Origin: Paenibacillus mendelii
GTDB taxonomy: Bacteria > Bacillota > Bacilli > Paenibacillales > Paenibacillaceae
NCBI RefSeq assembly: GCF_024498075.1
Contig: NZ_JANHOF010000003.1
Coordinates: 186,001 to 250,000, forward strand
Direction: 5' to 3'
Length of the DNA stretch: 64,000 nt
Part shown: piece by piece, positions 9,640 through 18,602 of the stretch
Numbering within the stretch: position 1 is the stretch's first letter
Layout: the number at the start of each line of letters is the position of its first letter
Program-made: the position numbers and the translations under genes
Notes under the pieces: generated by a model
What the model was told of the DNA's origin: nothing
Databases searched by the model: none
What the model saw: the letters and a program-made list of their open reading frames with translations, nothing else

Positions 9640-10089
9640 TTACATGAATATCGGTGCGAGCAAAAAGGCTGCAACAAACAAATCAAACACCGCACAAAAT
9701 TCCGCATACCCTCGCCAGACGATCTTTCCGGAGCGAAAGTGGGCAATGTCCCAGATCGTATGGCCAATATAACCTGCCGCAAGCAGTATCAGTCCTGCTT
9801 CTCTGTTGACGTAGATGGACACTAATGAGATAACGCCGAATAAGACTAATGCGGTCGCCTGTATGAGGATGGTGCGAACCCCGCGGAGATGCCCGCGAAT
9901 GGCACCTGATATCGGGTAGAAAAGCGCTGCAAGAAACAAGATCAATGACATGGGGTCCGTTGAAGCGGGAAGTCCAGAGGCTGCCACGGCCAGCGCGACC
10001 AAAGACGGCCATCGTTTCTTAACCAACTCTACAACAAAAAACTTCTTTCTTCCTTTCGCTTTGACTTCTTCTTTTTCGGCCAATTCCAT
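9640..10089 (-). CDS. Small polytopic membrane protein of unknown function
   Basis: 149 aa starting at the ATG at 10089, eight bases after GAGGAG; a GTG at 10098 overlaps that ribosome site and is unlikely. A charged cytoplasmic N terminus (ELAEKEEVKAKGRKK) is followed by four hydrophobic segments, the second carrying LILFLAALFYPISGAIRG and the last FDLFVAAFLLAPIFM. No enzymatic motif is visible and I do not recognise the family. It is divergent from the two-component pair at 10256, so shared control is possible. Confidence 0.65.
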   Translation of the reverse strand: MELAEKEEVKAKGRKKFFVVELVKKRWPSLVALAVAASGLPASTDPMSLILFLAALFYPISGAIRGHLRGVRTILIQATALVLFGVISLVSIYVNREAGLILLAAGYIGHTIWDIAHFRSGKIVWRGYAEFCAVFDLFVAAFLLAPIFM

Positions 10090-10255
10090 ATCAATCACTC
10101 CTCGTTTTTCTTTTGCACACCAAAAATATCACAAGGCCATTTCTTTTACGTCTATCTGTGGTTGATTTTTATGGAGCGTCTATATCGAACGATTGATGAG
10201 GAAGACGGATTGATCTGTTATGATGAAGTAAACCAACCGATTGAAGGAACAAAGA

Positions 10256-11419
10256 ATGAATAAAAACGTATTTCGGTATCTTGATACACGCGCCGCGCAT
10301 ATCACGTTTATCGTTGCCTTTTTCATATTGATCTTGCCTGAGTCCCCGTTGCTGCTTATCCACGTACTTTTCGTTTACGCTGCCTTCGCGGCTTGTTACA
10401 TTTGGATGGCGGCAGCGCCTAAAGGATGGTGGGATGCTAAGAGGTACGCAATTGCGGTTTGTGTTCTTGCCGGCATAACCGTCATCATTCGCACCGTTCA
10501 TTTCGATTACCCTGATCACCGCATTTTCTGGCCGTTGTTGTATATGCTGGGTGTAGCTGATGCGAGATGGAATCGTTGGACCGTTGTTCTTGCTGCCGTT
10601 ACCGTTTGCATGATTTTTGGTATGATGATGGTCGACGGTGTTTCTTATGGCGCTCTTATAGCAGCTGTACTGATGTATATCGCGGTCAGAAACCAGAACC
10701 TGCTTCGCGAAGCGGATCGAACGAACCGAAAACAGCTAGAACAATTGAATGCGGCGTATTCCGAATTGCAGCAAACGACCGTCCAGGCTATGGGTTATGC
10801 GGCGTTGACGGAACGCACAAGGCTGGCACGCGACATTCATGACGGACTCGGACATCAGATGACCTCGCTTATTGTTCAACTTCAAGCCTTGAAACTGATG
10901 ATTCCGAAAGATACGCTTGTAGCGTCTAATAGCGTAGATGAAATTCTGAAGGTGGCTAGGAAAGGGATTGATGAGGTAAGGTTTGCAGTTAAGGAATGGT
11001 CGGACGATGAGAAGGGCCTGGGACCGATCGCATTGAAAGGCCTAATCTCCCAGATCGAAGCCAATTCTCTGGTGAGAATACAATACAAGGAAATAGGACC
11101 TATCGGGGAGTGGCCGGTTGAATGCAGCGTAATCCTCTACAGGATTTTGCAAGAAGCGTTAACGAACATCCTCAAGCACGCTGATGCAAGCCAGGTTGAC
11201 GTTTCGGTGGAAGAAGAGAATGAACATGTAAAGCTCCTCATCACGGATGACGGCAATTTCCGCAGTGAGAAACCTTTAAATTTCGGATTCGGCTTAAGCG
11301 GTATGATCGAAAGATGTGAAACAGCCGGAGGAAGCATCGCTTTCTCCTCAAATTCGCCGAAGGGTTTAAAGATACAAGCGGTGGTTCCGCTTGATATTTC
11401 ATCAAGTACGCCGGATTAA
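10256..11419 (+). CDS. Sensor histidine kinase, NarL/DesK type (HisKA_3)
   Basis: 387 aa. The start at ATG 10256 follows GAAGG by eight bases; an in-frame TTG at 10241 has no ribosome site. The N-terminal ~140 residues form about five transmembrane helices with no large extracellular domain, followed by a coiled region (NRKQLEQLNAAYSELQQ). The dimerisation/phosphoacceptor motif is ERTRLARDIHDGLGHQM, the His being the phosphorylation site. The ATPase domain shows ILQEALTNILKHA (N box) and GFGLSGMIER (G box). The response regulator gene follows after 11 bases, so the two form a pair. The signal is unknown; membrane or cell-wall stress is typical of this architecture. Confidence 0.9.
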   Translation: MNKNVFRYLDTRAAHITFIVAFFILILPESPLLLIHVLFVYAAFAACYIWMAAAPKGWWDAKRYAIAVCVLAGITVIIRTVHFDYPDHRIFWPLLYMLGVADARWNRWTVVLAAVTVCMIFGMMMVDGVSYGALIAAVLMYIAVRNQNLLREADRTNRKQLEQLNAAYSELQQTTVQAMGYAALTERTRLARDIHDGLGHQMTSLIVQLQALKLMIPKDTLVASNSVDEILKVARKGIDEVRFAVKEWSDDEKGLGPIALKGLISQIEANSLVRIQYKEIGPIGEWPVECSVILYRILQEALTNILKHADASQVDVSVEEENEHVKLLITDDGNFRSEKPLNFGFGLSGMIERCETAGGSIAFSSNSPKGLKIQAVVPLDISSSTPD

Positions 11420-11430
11420 GGAGACATGTC

Positions 11431-12102
11431 ATGCAGACCGGAAAAAAGATTCGAATCTTGATTGCGGATGACCAGCCTTTCATCCGAAAAGGGCTGCGTT
11501 ACATTTTGGATATTCAACAGGATATGCAAGTGATCGGCGAGGCCTCAACCGGTGAAGAAGCGATTGACGTTGTTATGCAAACGGTTCCGGATATTGTCTT
11601 GATGGATATCCGGATGCCCGGTGGAACGGGGATCATGGCGACAAAAGCAATCGTTGAAGCTTTGCCCGATACAAAAGTCGTCCTATTAACGACATTCGAT
11701 GTTGAAAAATATGTGTTTGACGGCATTCGGGCGGGGGCGGCCGGCTATTTGCTGAAAGATACGGATACCGATGAATTACTGAGCGGCATACGTGCGATGC
11801 ACCGGGGAGCAACCCTCTTCAATAGCAGCACAGCCAAACGCGCCCTGGACCAATTACTGACTTCAGGCAAGGAAGAAACCGATTTATCCGGGAAAGAACG
11901 GCTACTTGGCACCTTGACGGAGCGTGAAACGGAAGTTTTACAGCTGCTGGCTTACGGTAAGCGAAATCATGAAATATCTGCGATTCTATGTATTTCCGAA
12001 GGCACAACAAAAACGCACATACACCATATCATTCAAAAGCTTGGGGCGCAGGACCGCACTCAGGCCGTGGTTACTGCAATTCGAATGAAGCTTGTAAAAT
12101 AA
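11431..12102 (+). CDS. Response regulator, NarL/LuxR family
   Basis: 223 aa with SD AAGGAGA. The receiver domain (residues 5-120) has the acidic pair DD at 13-14, phospho-acceptor Asp59 in VLMDIRMPGG, and Lys near 108 (LLKDTD). The LuxR-type helix-turn-helix lies at about 155-215 (LTERETEVLQLLAYGKRNHEIS, then EGTTKTHIHHIIQKLG). It is the cognate partner of the kinase just upstream. Its target is not evident; a neighbouring ABC exporter is common for such pairs but none is intact here. Confidence 0.92.
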   Translation: MQTGKKIRILIADDQPFIRKGLRYILDIQQDMQVIGEASTGEEAIDVVMQTVPDIVLMDIRMPGGTGIMATKAIVEALPDTKVVLLTTFDVEKYVFDGIRAGAAGYLLKDTDTDELLSGIRAMHRGATLFNSSTAKRALDQLLTSGKEETDLSGKERLLGTLTERETEVLQLLAYGKRNHEISAILCISEGTTKTHIHHIIQKLGAQDRTQAVVTAIRMKLVK

Positions 12103-12187
12103 AGGACAATCAGAAACCCTTTGTTTGCTGGATCACGGCATATGCCTTAGGCACCGCATGAGCTTCTATAACCTCAATTGAAAACAG

Positions 12188-12232
12188 AAATCCCCGCAAT
12201 CATGAGAAAAGCCAATGACTGCGGGGATTTCT
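12188..12232 (+). terminator. Terminator between response regulator and dsbA-like gene
   Basis: Perfect arms GAAATCCCCGCA and TGCGGGGATTTC with an A-rich 5' flank and TTCTT 3' flank; suited to both converging genes. Confidence 0.8.
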
Positions 12233-12250
12233 TCGATTGTACAGCCTGCC

Positions 12251-13168
12251 TTATTGTTTCACAAAATAAACTTCATCCATGATTTCCTTCTGTACATATT
12301 CATAGGTCGAGAGCTTGGCATGAATATAAGCTGGAATATCCTCTTGCTTCAGATCGTACATGACCTCGACTTCTTTGGAGAATAAAAGGCCTTCTTGGAC
12401 AAGCAGCTTGGAGAGGGCAGGCTGCGGCTTTGGCTCAAGCTCTTCTGTGGTAGGGAGAACCTGCTTGAGTCCATTCACATAATTATCGAGTGAGAGAGCT
12501 CCCGCGATTCGCGTACCTTTATGATTGGAATTGAGCATAATGACGGTTGGGAATCCTCTAACTCCGAGTTTCCCCGCAAGCGCGAAGTCCTGATCGAGAA
12601 GCTCTTGGCTGCTAGGAAGACCGGCTTCTTTCACGATTCGATCTCCATCAAGCCCCATATGGTTTACAATTACCTGCAGCACTTCATCATCCCCAATGTT
12701 CTGGTTAAAGGCGAAGACAGCTTCCCGTGCCCGGCGTAAGAAAGCAGCTGCCAGAGGCTCACTCTCTTTCTGAATGACCTTGAAGACGCGGGATGGAATA
12801 TAGGAGGATTGGATGGGATTATCAAGCCACAGGGAGCCGTCGATTGGCATGCGGGAATGGACACCAACCTCTCTCCAGTGAGCCGCTACATCGGAGGGCT
12901 GGCTAATGCCATTCTTCACGTCGGCGAAGCCATCCCAATTCTTGAGAAGTCCACCCATTACGGTATGGAAGTTAACGTATTGACCATACTGTTCCACAAA
13001 CCTCCGAAGGACCGGTTCAAGTGCCCAACAGTGCGAACAGATCGGATCCGTTACGTAATAAAGGTCGATCATCTCTTGAGGTTTACTGAGATCAATGAGC
13101 TCCATCGCTTCATCTCCGCCAACTCCGCAAACGCCTGTCTCTAGGTCGCAGATCATCTTGTTATTCAT
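12251..13168 (-). CDS. DsbA-family thioredoxin-fold protein, SpxH/FrnE-like
   Basis: 305 aa with SD GAGGAGGAG. A thioredoxin-fold CxxC (CSHC) sits in DPICSHCWALEPVL near residue 45, and the cis-Pro loop is GVRGFPTVIML near residue 210, with a DsbA helical insert between them. The context D-P-x-C-x-x-C-W-x-LEP resembles YjbH/SpxH, the ClpXP adaptor for the thiol-stress regulator Spx, and FrnE-type oxidoreductases. There is no signal peptide, so it acts in the cytoplasm. It lies 37 bases after a YodB-like HxlR gene and is probably in its operon, which points to a thiol or disulfide stress role. Adaptor versus oxidoreductase cannot be decided here. Residues 1-20 also contain two Cys (ICDLETGVCG). 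Confidence 0.8.
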   Translation of the reverse strand: MNNKMICDLETGVCGVGGDEAMELIDLSKPQEMIDLYYVTDPICSHCWALEPVLRRFVEQYGQYVNFHTVMGGLLKNWDGFADVKNGISQPSDVAAHWREVGVHSRMPIDGSLWLDNPIQSSYIPSRVFKVIQKESEPLAAAFLRRAREAVFAFNQNIGDDEVLQVIVNHMGLDGDRIVKEAGLPSSQELLDQDFALAGKLGVRGFPTVIMLNSNHKGTRIAGALSLDNYVNGLKQVLPTTEELEPKPQPALSKLLVQEGLLFSKEVEVMYDLKQEDIPAYIHAKLSTYEYVQKEIMDEVYFVKQ

Positions 13169-13205
13169 GCTTATTCTCCTCCTCGTTTCTGTTCTTGCTG
13201 GATCC

Positions 13206-13535
13206 TCAGGAGTCCGTATTTACATAGGACTGTGCCCATGTCTGCAGAGGCTGAAAGGAAGCCACAAGCGTACGTCCCTTCTCTGTTAATTCATAGGAAA
13301 TCGATACTGGTGTTCCTCCGGAAACCTTCTTCACAATCAATGCGTGCTCGAGCAACTCGGACAGCTTAGATGAGAGAGCTTTAGGCGTAATATTCGGAAG
13401 ATCCCGCTTGAGCTCCGAGAAGTGGGACGAGCCATTCTCACAAAGCGATAAATAGTGGAGAATCAATCCGTTCCATTTCCTTCCGAGGATTTGGAGCGCA
13501 TATTCCATGTAGGGACAAACGTTCAGATGAATCAC
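13206..13535 (-). CDS. HxlR-family regulator, YodB-like thiol sensor
   Basis: 109 aa, the family size. The winged-helix sequence CPYMEYALQILGRKWNGLIL is close to that of Bacillus YodB/CatR, where the conserved Cys near residue 6 senses quinones and diamide; here it is Cys7. The second half (LTEKGRTLVASFQPLQTW) matches the family ending. It probably represses itself and the DsbA-like gene downstream. The first codon is GTG at 13535, which overlaps GAGG, so the exact start is uncertain. Confidence 0.85.
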   Translation of the reverse strand: MIHLNVCPYMEYALQILGRKWNGLILHYLSLCENGSSHFSELKRDLPNITPKALSSKLSELLEHALIVKKVSGGTPVSISYELTEKGRTLVASFQPLQTWAQSYVNTDS

Positions 13536-13604
13536 CTCATATCTATAACATAATTATATCTACTATAAAAAATAAATCAAGTATAATAAATATACTGAAA
13601 ACGA

Positions 13605-13764
13605 AAAGGTTCACTCCCGCTTCCCTCATCATTTTACTCTTGATGGTCATTTTGATTACCGGTCAGTTGATCGCCAGCGAGATTACAGCGGAGAAGAGCC
13701 CAGCGTTATGGGAATTCCGATCACAAGCGTTTCCAAAATCCTCAGTATGTTCGATCGCGCATGA
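13605..13764 (+). pseudogene. Remnant of an ABC-2 type permease
   Basis: One frame reads a hydrophobic helix then ITGQLIASEITAEKSP. One base further on, another frame continues VMGIPITSVSKILSMF and stops at 13762-13764. Joined, this matches the conserved ASEITAEKSSRVMEILITSVSP region of NatB/YhaP-type ABC-2 permeases. A frameshift and loss of both ends mark it as a decayed fragment. The surrounding 13536-13600 is AT-rich and holds nothing else. Confidence 0.45.
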
Positions 13765-13844
13765 TTCGAATTAATGCTTATTAAATCAATTTCAGATATC
13801 AAATGGATAGACTGGTGCATTTTATTTTGTAAGCGAATTCAATA

Positions 13845-13858
13845 CAATGGTCAGTATT
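13845..13858 (+). promoter_or_regulatory. CAATGGTCAGTATT, shared with the araC upstream region
   Basis: This 14-mer matches 18157-18170 (CAATAGTCAGTATT, whose core CAATA-GTCAG-TATTG is palindromic) at 13 of 14 positions. One copy lies before the ABC operon and the other before the divergently placed araC gene, so it is a candidate site for that AraC protein. TACAAT at 13843-13848 could be a -10 box overlapping it. Confidence 0.4.
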
Positions 13859-13891
13859 ACAAATCTATCATTCGAAGAAAGGCGGATCGCA

Positions 13892-15271
13892 TTGAAAAAC
13901 CGACGTGCTATGTTTCTCTTAATGCTTGTTCTTATGTTAGCGGCAACCGCATGTACGCCAAATATGGGGGGTGGAGCCGGAAGCAACCAAAGCGAGGGCA
14001 ATATTAAAAGCGGTGCCAATAACGGCGTAACCGGGGAAACGGACAACAAGAAATTGACGATCTGGGTATTTGCCGATCCGCATAAACGGTTTCTCGAGGC
14101 CGTTAACGAAGAATTCAAGAAGACCCATCCCGATGTCACTGTGGACGTCAACTTGATGGATGCGAATGCTATGACCGATAAGTATATGATTCTCTCCCGA
14201 TCCGGAGGAGATGGCGCTCCCGACTTGTTCGATATGGAGCAAGGTCAATTTCCGAACTTTATTCGCGGAGACGTTCCTTTCGAACCGCTGGATCAATACT
14301 TGGAGGTTGACGGTTTGAAAGAGGCAATGTCCAAGGGCCGGCAGGCGTTATATACAGTGAATAACAAGCAGTACGGAATCGAACACGCGGCGACCGCCTC
14401 AGCGCTTTATTATCGTAAAGATATATTCGATGAAGCGGGGATCAATGTTGCTGAACTGAAAACATGGGATGCGTTCACCGAGGCGGCAAAAAAGCTTACT
14501 GGTAAAGACAAATATATTTTCCCGGCAGATTCGGAAACGAGAACAGGTAGTGACCGCACATACTTCGAACTGCTCATTAAGCAGGAAGGCGGTGACGTCG
14601 TAACCACTGACGGCGGTATCGGCCTTGACTCCCCAGAAGCAATTGCGGCTTTAAAACGGATGCACGACTGGAAGAAGGAAGGCATCATGGACACGCGATA
14701 TTTTGAGGGACCGAGTTTTTGGGATCGCTTCAAGAACGGTACGTATGTCGCCGCTTTCGGGCCTGACTGGTGGGTGAATTTGCTTGTCGACAACGTTCCT
14801 GAGCTTAGTGGCAAATGGGCCGCTGTGCCGATGCCGCTCGGGGGGCCGAGCTCGGTGCCGACAACGGTCATGGGCGGAACTGGAATGATGATATCCAAAT
14901 TTTCCAAAAATAAAGATTTGGCATGGGAATATCTCAAGACGGCCCAACTGACGCCGGCCATGTCGGTCAAACGATTCGAGATCATTAACCTGTTTCCGGC
15001 GCTGCTAACTTCCGTCAACGAAGCCGGACTGCATGAGACTAGCAAGTATACGGAATACTTCGCAGATCAAGACCTCGGCGATTTGTATGGAAAGCTGGTA
15101 GCGGACGCTCCGAATCAGAATCAGGCTTGGTGGCGCCCTCTTATTACGCAGGCATGGGACAAACACCAATTCGATTATGCGGAAGGCAAACTGACGCCGG
15201 AGCAATTTTTACAAAAAGTTCGGGAAGAGCTTGAGCGGTTGATAGAGAAGGAGAAAAAAGTAGCGGAATAA
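13892..15271 (+). CDS. Sugar ABC transporter substrate-binding lipoprotein (CUT1)
   Basis: 459 aa from the TTG at 13892, six bases after AAAGGCGG; an upstream in-frame ATG at 13847 lacks a ribosome site and would spoil the signal peptide. The signal KNRRAMFLLMLVLMLAATAC ends in a lipobox, so the protein is anchored by lipid on the outside of the membrane. The mature protein has the family-1 solute-binding fold (LTIWVFADPHKRFLEAVNEEF, GDGAPDLFDMEQGQ, TTVMGGTGMMISKFSKNKDLAWEYLK). It delivers an oligosaccharide to the two permeases downstream. No ATPase gene is nearby, so a shared MsmX-like ATPase is expected. Confidence 0.92.
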   Translation: MKNRRAMFLLMLVLMLAATACTPNMGGGAGSNQSEGNIKSGANNGVTGETDNKKLTIWVFADPHKRFLEAVNEEFKKTHPDVTVDVNLMDANAMTDKYMILSRSGGDGAPDLFDMEQGQFPNFIRGDVPFEPLDQYLEVDGLKEAMSKGRQALYTVNNKQYGIEHAATASALYYRKDIFDEAGINVAELKTWDAFTEAAKKLTGKDKYIFPADSETRTGSDRTYFELLIKQEGGDVVTTDGGIGLDSPEAIAALKRMHDWKKEGIMDTRYFEGPSFWDRFKNGTYVAAFGPDWWVNLLVDNVPELSGKWAAVPMPLGGPSSVPTTVMGGTGMMISKFSKNKDLAWEYLKTAQLTPAMSVKRFEIINLFPALLTSVNEAGLHETSKYTEYFADQDLGDLYGKLVADAPNQNQAWWRPLITQAWDKHQFDYAEGKLTPEQFLQKVREELERLIEKEKKVAE

Positions 15272-15341
15272 TAAATAATCTCTAAAAATGAGCTTACAAG
15301 GAGAGAGTCTTGAATTTTCTTCAGCAGCTGGGGGAGTGTTC

Positions 15342-16229
15342 ATGCCTTTTAAATCATCTACTGGGATAAAAATTGCGCCTTTTTTATTCATTCTGCCATT
15401 CTTTTTGCATCAGGCTGTTTTCAATTTGTATCCGACAATATACGGGTTCTGGATCAGTCTCTATTCGGGGGTCTCAAAGCTGACCTTCGTATGGTTCCAA
15501 AACTATGCTTACGTGCTGGAGGACGAAAGGTTCTGGAAGTCGATGTTGAACGGCGTGAAGCTTACCTGCGGAAGCCTGTTCATCGTCCTGCCGATTGCGC
15601 TTGGCGTGGCGCTTTTGATCAATCAGCCTTTTGTCGAGCGGAGGAAGGGCATGTTCGCAACCTTCTTCTTTACGCCTAACATTACGTCCGCTGTTGCCGT
15701 AGCAATTGTCTTCAGTTTTATTTATAACCGGGAAATCGGCATTCTGAATTCGTTTCTCGGCCTGTTCGGGGTTGAATCCATCGCTTGGCTAGAGAGTCCG
15801 AAGTGGACGATTCCGGCGCTCATCATTATGGTGACATGGCGGTATCTGGGCATCAATATCCTGTATTTTCTGGCTGGGCTGCAAAATATACCGCATGAGC
15901 TAATCGAGGCGGCGAAGATCGACGGAGCAAATGCGATTCAGCGTTTGTGGCACATTACACTCCCGCTGCTGCGTCCGATCATGACCTTTATCGTGTTCCA
16001 GGCTATCATCGGCTCCTTCAGTATGTTCGCGGAAGCTTATCTGCTTGCGAACAACGGAGGGGGACCCAACGACTCGCTGTTGTTCCCGACAATGTATATG
16101 TATGAGCAAGCTTTCCGGTTCCAGAAGTTCGGATATTCATCGGCAATTGGCTATGTATTCACTTTGATTCTGCTGATCGTCGGCCTAATCCAGATCAAGC
16201 TATTCCAAGAGCAAGACGACCGACGGTAA
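15342..16229 (+). CDS. Sugar ABC transporter permease, MalF type
   Basis: 295 aa from ATG 15342, preceded by GGGGGAG at a good distance; the in-frame ATG at 15288 would add 18 unlikely polar residues. Six transmembrane segments are apparent. The EAA loop that contacts the ATPase is ELIEAAKIDGANAIQRLWHITLPLL (about residues 183-207). It forms the heterodimeric channel with the next gene, 19 bases downstream. Confidence 0.92.
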   Translation: MPFKSSTGIKIAPFLFILPFFLHQAVFNLYPTIYGFWISLYSGVSKLTFVWFQNYAYVLEDERFWKSMLNGVKLTCGSLFIVLPIALGVALLINQPFVERRKGMFATFFFTPNITSAVAVAIVFSFIYNREIGILNSFLGLFGVESIAWLESPKWTIPALIIMVTWRYLGINILYFLAGLQNIPHELIEAAKIDGANAIQRLWHITLPLLRPIMTFIVFQAIIGSFSMFAEAYLLANNGGGPNDSLLFPTMYMYEQAFRFQKFGYSSAIGYVFTLILLIVGLIQIKLFQEQDDRR

Positions 16230-16248
16230 AGGGGGGGGCTGCAATCCA

Positions 16249-17076
16249 ATGACAGGAAGAATGTTTCACAGGTTTTTCATTTATGCATCTTTGGCTATAC
16301 TGAGCTTCTTGTTCTGCGTTCCTTTCCTGTTTATGGTAGGTACCTCCTTCAAGAAGTACGACGATATCGTGAGAGCGCCGCTGAATCCGCTGCCTCTGGC
16401 GCCGACGCTGGACAATTTTATACTGTTGTTTCAGAAGCTGCCCTTCTGGACGCAGTTTTTCAACGGAATGTTCATTGCGGTATCCGTCGCCGTGCTTGCC
16501 ATGGTGCTTAATGCGCTGGTGGCCTTCGGGTTCTCTCGGTACGATTTTAAGTTTAAAAATGTGCTTTTTACGATTGTAATCGCCACTATTCTGATTCCCG
16601 CCCAGATGACGCTGGTTCCGGCGTTCGTCATGTTCCGCAATTGGGGTTGGTTGGACACGTTTTATCCGGTCATCCTGCCGGGGGCTGTATCGGCTATTAA
16701 CATTTTTCTGATTCGGCAGGTGATGGGTTCCGTTCCCAGGGAGCTGTATGAAAGCGCCCGGGTCGACGGAAGCTCAGAGCTTGGAACGTTTCTGCGCATC
16801 GCTGTTCCACTGTCGATGAGCGGAATCGGCATTGTCGGCCTGCTCAGCTTTATGGCTTCTTGGAACGATTACCTCGGACCACTCATCTTTTTGACGTCTG
16901 AGCATAAAATGACGCTAGCCGTCGGCATCACCACTATGAACAATCCCTATAAAGAGGATTACGCCTCGCCGATCACAGGCGCGTGCCTTATGGCGATTCC
17001 CGTACTTATTCTGTTAAGCGTCGTCGGGCAAAAGTATTTCGTCAGCGGACTCTCGGCAGGCGCAGTGAAAGGGTAA
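16249..17076 (+). CDS. Sugar ABC transporter permease, MalG type
   Basis: 275 aa, six transmembrane helices, EAA loop ELYESARVDGSSELGTFLRIAVPL, and the typical C terminus KYFVSGLSAGAVKG. SD-like run of G precedes the ATG. Last gene of the three-gene importer operon. Confidence 0.92.
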   Translation: MTGRMFHRFFIYASLAILSFLFCVPFLFMVGTSFKKYDDIVRAPLNPLPLAPTLDNFILLFQKLPFWTQFFNGMFIAVSVAVLAMVLNALVAFGFSRYDFKFKNVLFTIVIATILIPAQMTLVPAFVMFRNWGWLDTFYPVILPGAVSAINIFLIRQVMGSVPRELYESARVDGSSELGTFLRIAVPLSMSGIGIVGLLSFMASWNDYLGPLIFLTSEHKMTLAVGITTMNNPYKEDYASPITGACLMAIPVLILLSVVGQKYFVSGLSAGAVKG

Positions 17077-17108
17077 CAGCATACGTCTACAGGAAAAATA
17101 AGCGGTAA

Positions 17109-17156
17109 ACAAACAGTCCGTACATGCAGCCAGATGCTGATGTACGGACTGTTTGT
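17109..17156 (+). terminator. Terminator of the ABC operon
   Basis: Perfect 17-bp arms ACAAACAGTCCGTACAT and ATGTACGGACTGTTTGT with a 14-base loop. It stands between converging genes and can serve both. Confidence 0.8.
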
Positions 17157-17196
17157 TCCGGTGCCGGCATTCGCCGACCGGCCAAGGCGGGAAAGG

Positions 17197-18048
17197 CTAC
17201 AGAGTTCTCCAGCTTTCCTTACGGATTTCACTTGGTGTTCTTCCGGTGTAAAGCTTGATCGTCCTCGAGAAATGGTATGACGTTTTAAACCCTACCTGGT
17301 CGGCAATTTCGCCAATGCTTAAACCCGTCCCCCGCAGCAGATCCAAGCCTTGGCTCAACCGATAACGCCATAAATATTGAGTAGGCGTCATGCCCTCATC
17401 ACGCCGGAACAATCGAATTAAATGCTCCGGCGTATTGTTCGTCATCGACGAAATCATTTTCAAATTGATCGATTCGCCGTATCGTTGATGAATTTCCTCT
17501 TTCGCGATCATGACGGCTGGATGCTTCCTTCGCTCGGTACTCATATGGATGCACTCCGTAAGAAACAGCAAAATCGCCGAGCGGCCAAGTGCTGCTCCAA
17601 CGTTGCCATATATGTCGGAATCATCCGATTTTTGCACAGCCAACATCAGGTCGGTAAGCTGATTCATCCTATTCGAAAGGGGGATGAAGGTCGGAAGCCG
17701 TTCAAAATACTGTTGTGCCTGCTCGCACAGCGGTTCCGTCGTGACATCGATCCAGCGATGCCACGTTTCCTGCTTCTCATCAAAAGTAAAGTGCTCCTGA
17801 TGGCCTGGTAGAAGGAGTGCAACATGACCGGGCGGAACCGAATGCTTGACGTCGTCTATTTTTACTGTCATGGAGCCGATATGGAGCATGACCAACTGCA
17901 ATTGCAGTTGAACCCGGGGACCGAACGAACCGCCGGGAGGATAGACAACTGAGCCCGATTCGGAATCGCTTACAACAAATGGCGGAATCGCTTCCGCCCT
18001 TAACGAAGTGTCCATATCCGTACCCACGTCCCTGAAGTTTCTTGTCAT
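17197..18048 (-). CDS. AraC-family transcriptional regulator
   Basis: 283 aa. The N-terminal cupin-like sensor domain (about 30-150) contains PPGHVALLLPGHQEHF. Two helix-turn-helix motifs lie in the last 100 residues (INLKMISSMTNNTPEHLIRLFRR and LSIGEIADQVGFKTSYHFSR), ending in the usual YTGRTPSEIRK. It is convergent to the ABC operon and shares a 14-mer with that operon's upstream region, so it probably controls importer and, possibly, the sulfatase to its right. The start ATG has a short-spaced CTGGAG; a second Met is 12 residues in. Confidence 0.88.
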   Translation of the reverse strand: MTRNFRDVGTDMDTSLRAEAIPPFVVSDSESGSVVYPPGGSFGPRVQLQLQLVMLHIGSMTVKIDDVKHSVPPGHVALLLPGHQEHFTFDEKQETWHRWIDVTTEPLCEQAQQYFERLPTFIPLSNRMNQLTDLMLAVQKSDDSDIYGNVGAALGRSAILLFLTECIHMSTERRKHPAVMIAKEEIHQRYGESINLKMISSMTNNTPEHLIRLFRRDEGMTPTQYLWRYRLSQGLDLLRGTGLSIGEIADQVGFKTSYHFSRTIKLYTGRTPSEIRKESWRTL

Positions 18049-18602
18049 TGCTCCAGAGAAATTATGCGTTATAAATCATCCCTCCTTGAATACCGTGTAA
18101 CCGTTCCTTTGATACTGGCTGGCTGGTTGGTTTGTTCGTCCGTCCGATAGTGGTTTCAATAGTCAGTATTGCTGCCGAATACTCATGACCGTATCTTCTT
18201 GTGCGTGTTTCTTATCATCAGTGTAGAGGAACGAAAGCGAAATAAAAATGCTTACACATAATCATTTTGTGTCTGTAGTTGATAATTCCTAAAATGGACT
18301 ACCTTGCGCTAAGATTGCAAAACGGAGAAAAAACGAGCTGTCAGCCATGTATTTAGGAAAACGGCGCCTGGTATTGGGCGGAATCGAGCGAGTACAGACA
18401 GGTGGCAAACGGGTAAATAGTCGTGCCTGACAAGAAGAGTACATTGCGATCGTTTCCTCTGGATCAGAGGAATATTCAAGTGGATATGATGATACTTGAT
18501 TCTAACGTAATAGATATTACTGGAGATAATTGATATTATAATATCGATTCTAATCGTAAATTAGTAGATTCATTACCCGGCAAGCCGTAAAGGAGATCTA
18601 AC
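18049..18602. other. Intergenic region between araC and sulfatase
   Basis: No gene is seen in these 554 bases. It holds the palindromic CAATAGTCAGTATTG at 18157-18171 (araC side). At 18490-18575 there is an AT-rich stretch with several ATATTATAAT-like segments where the sulfatase promoter must lie, but no clear -35/-10 pair. Divergent control of both genes is likely. Confidence 0.6.
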
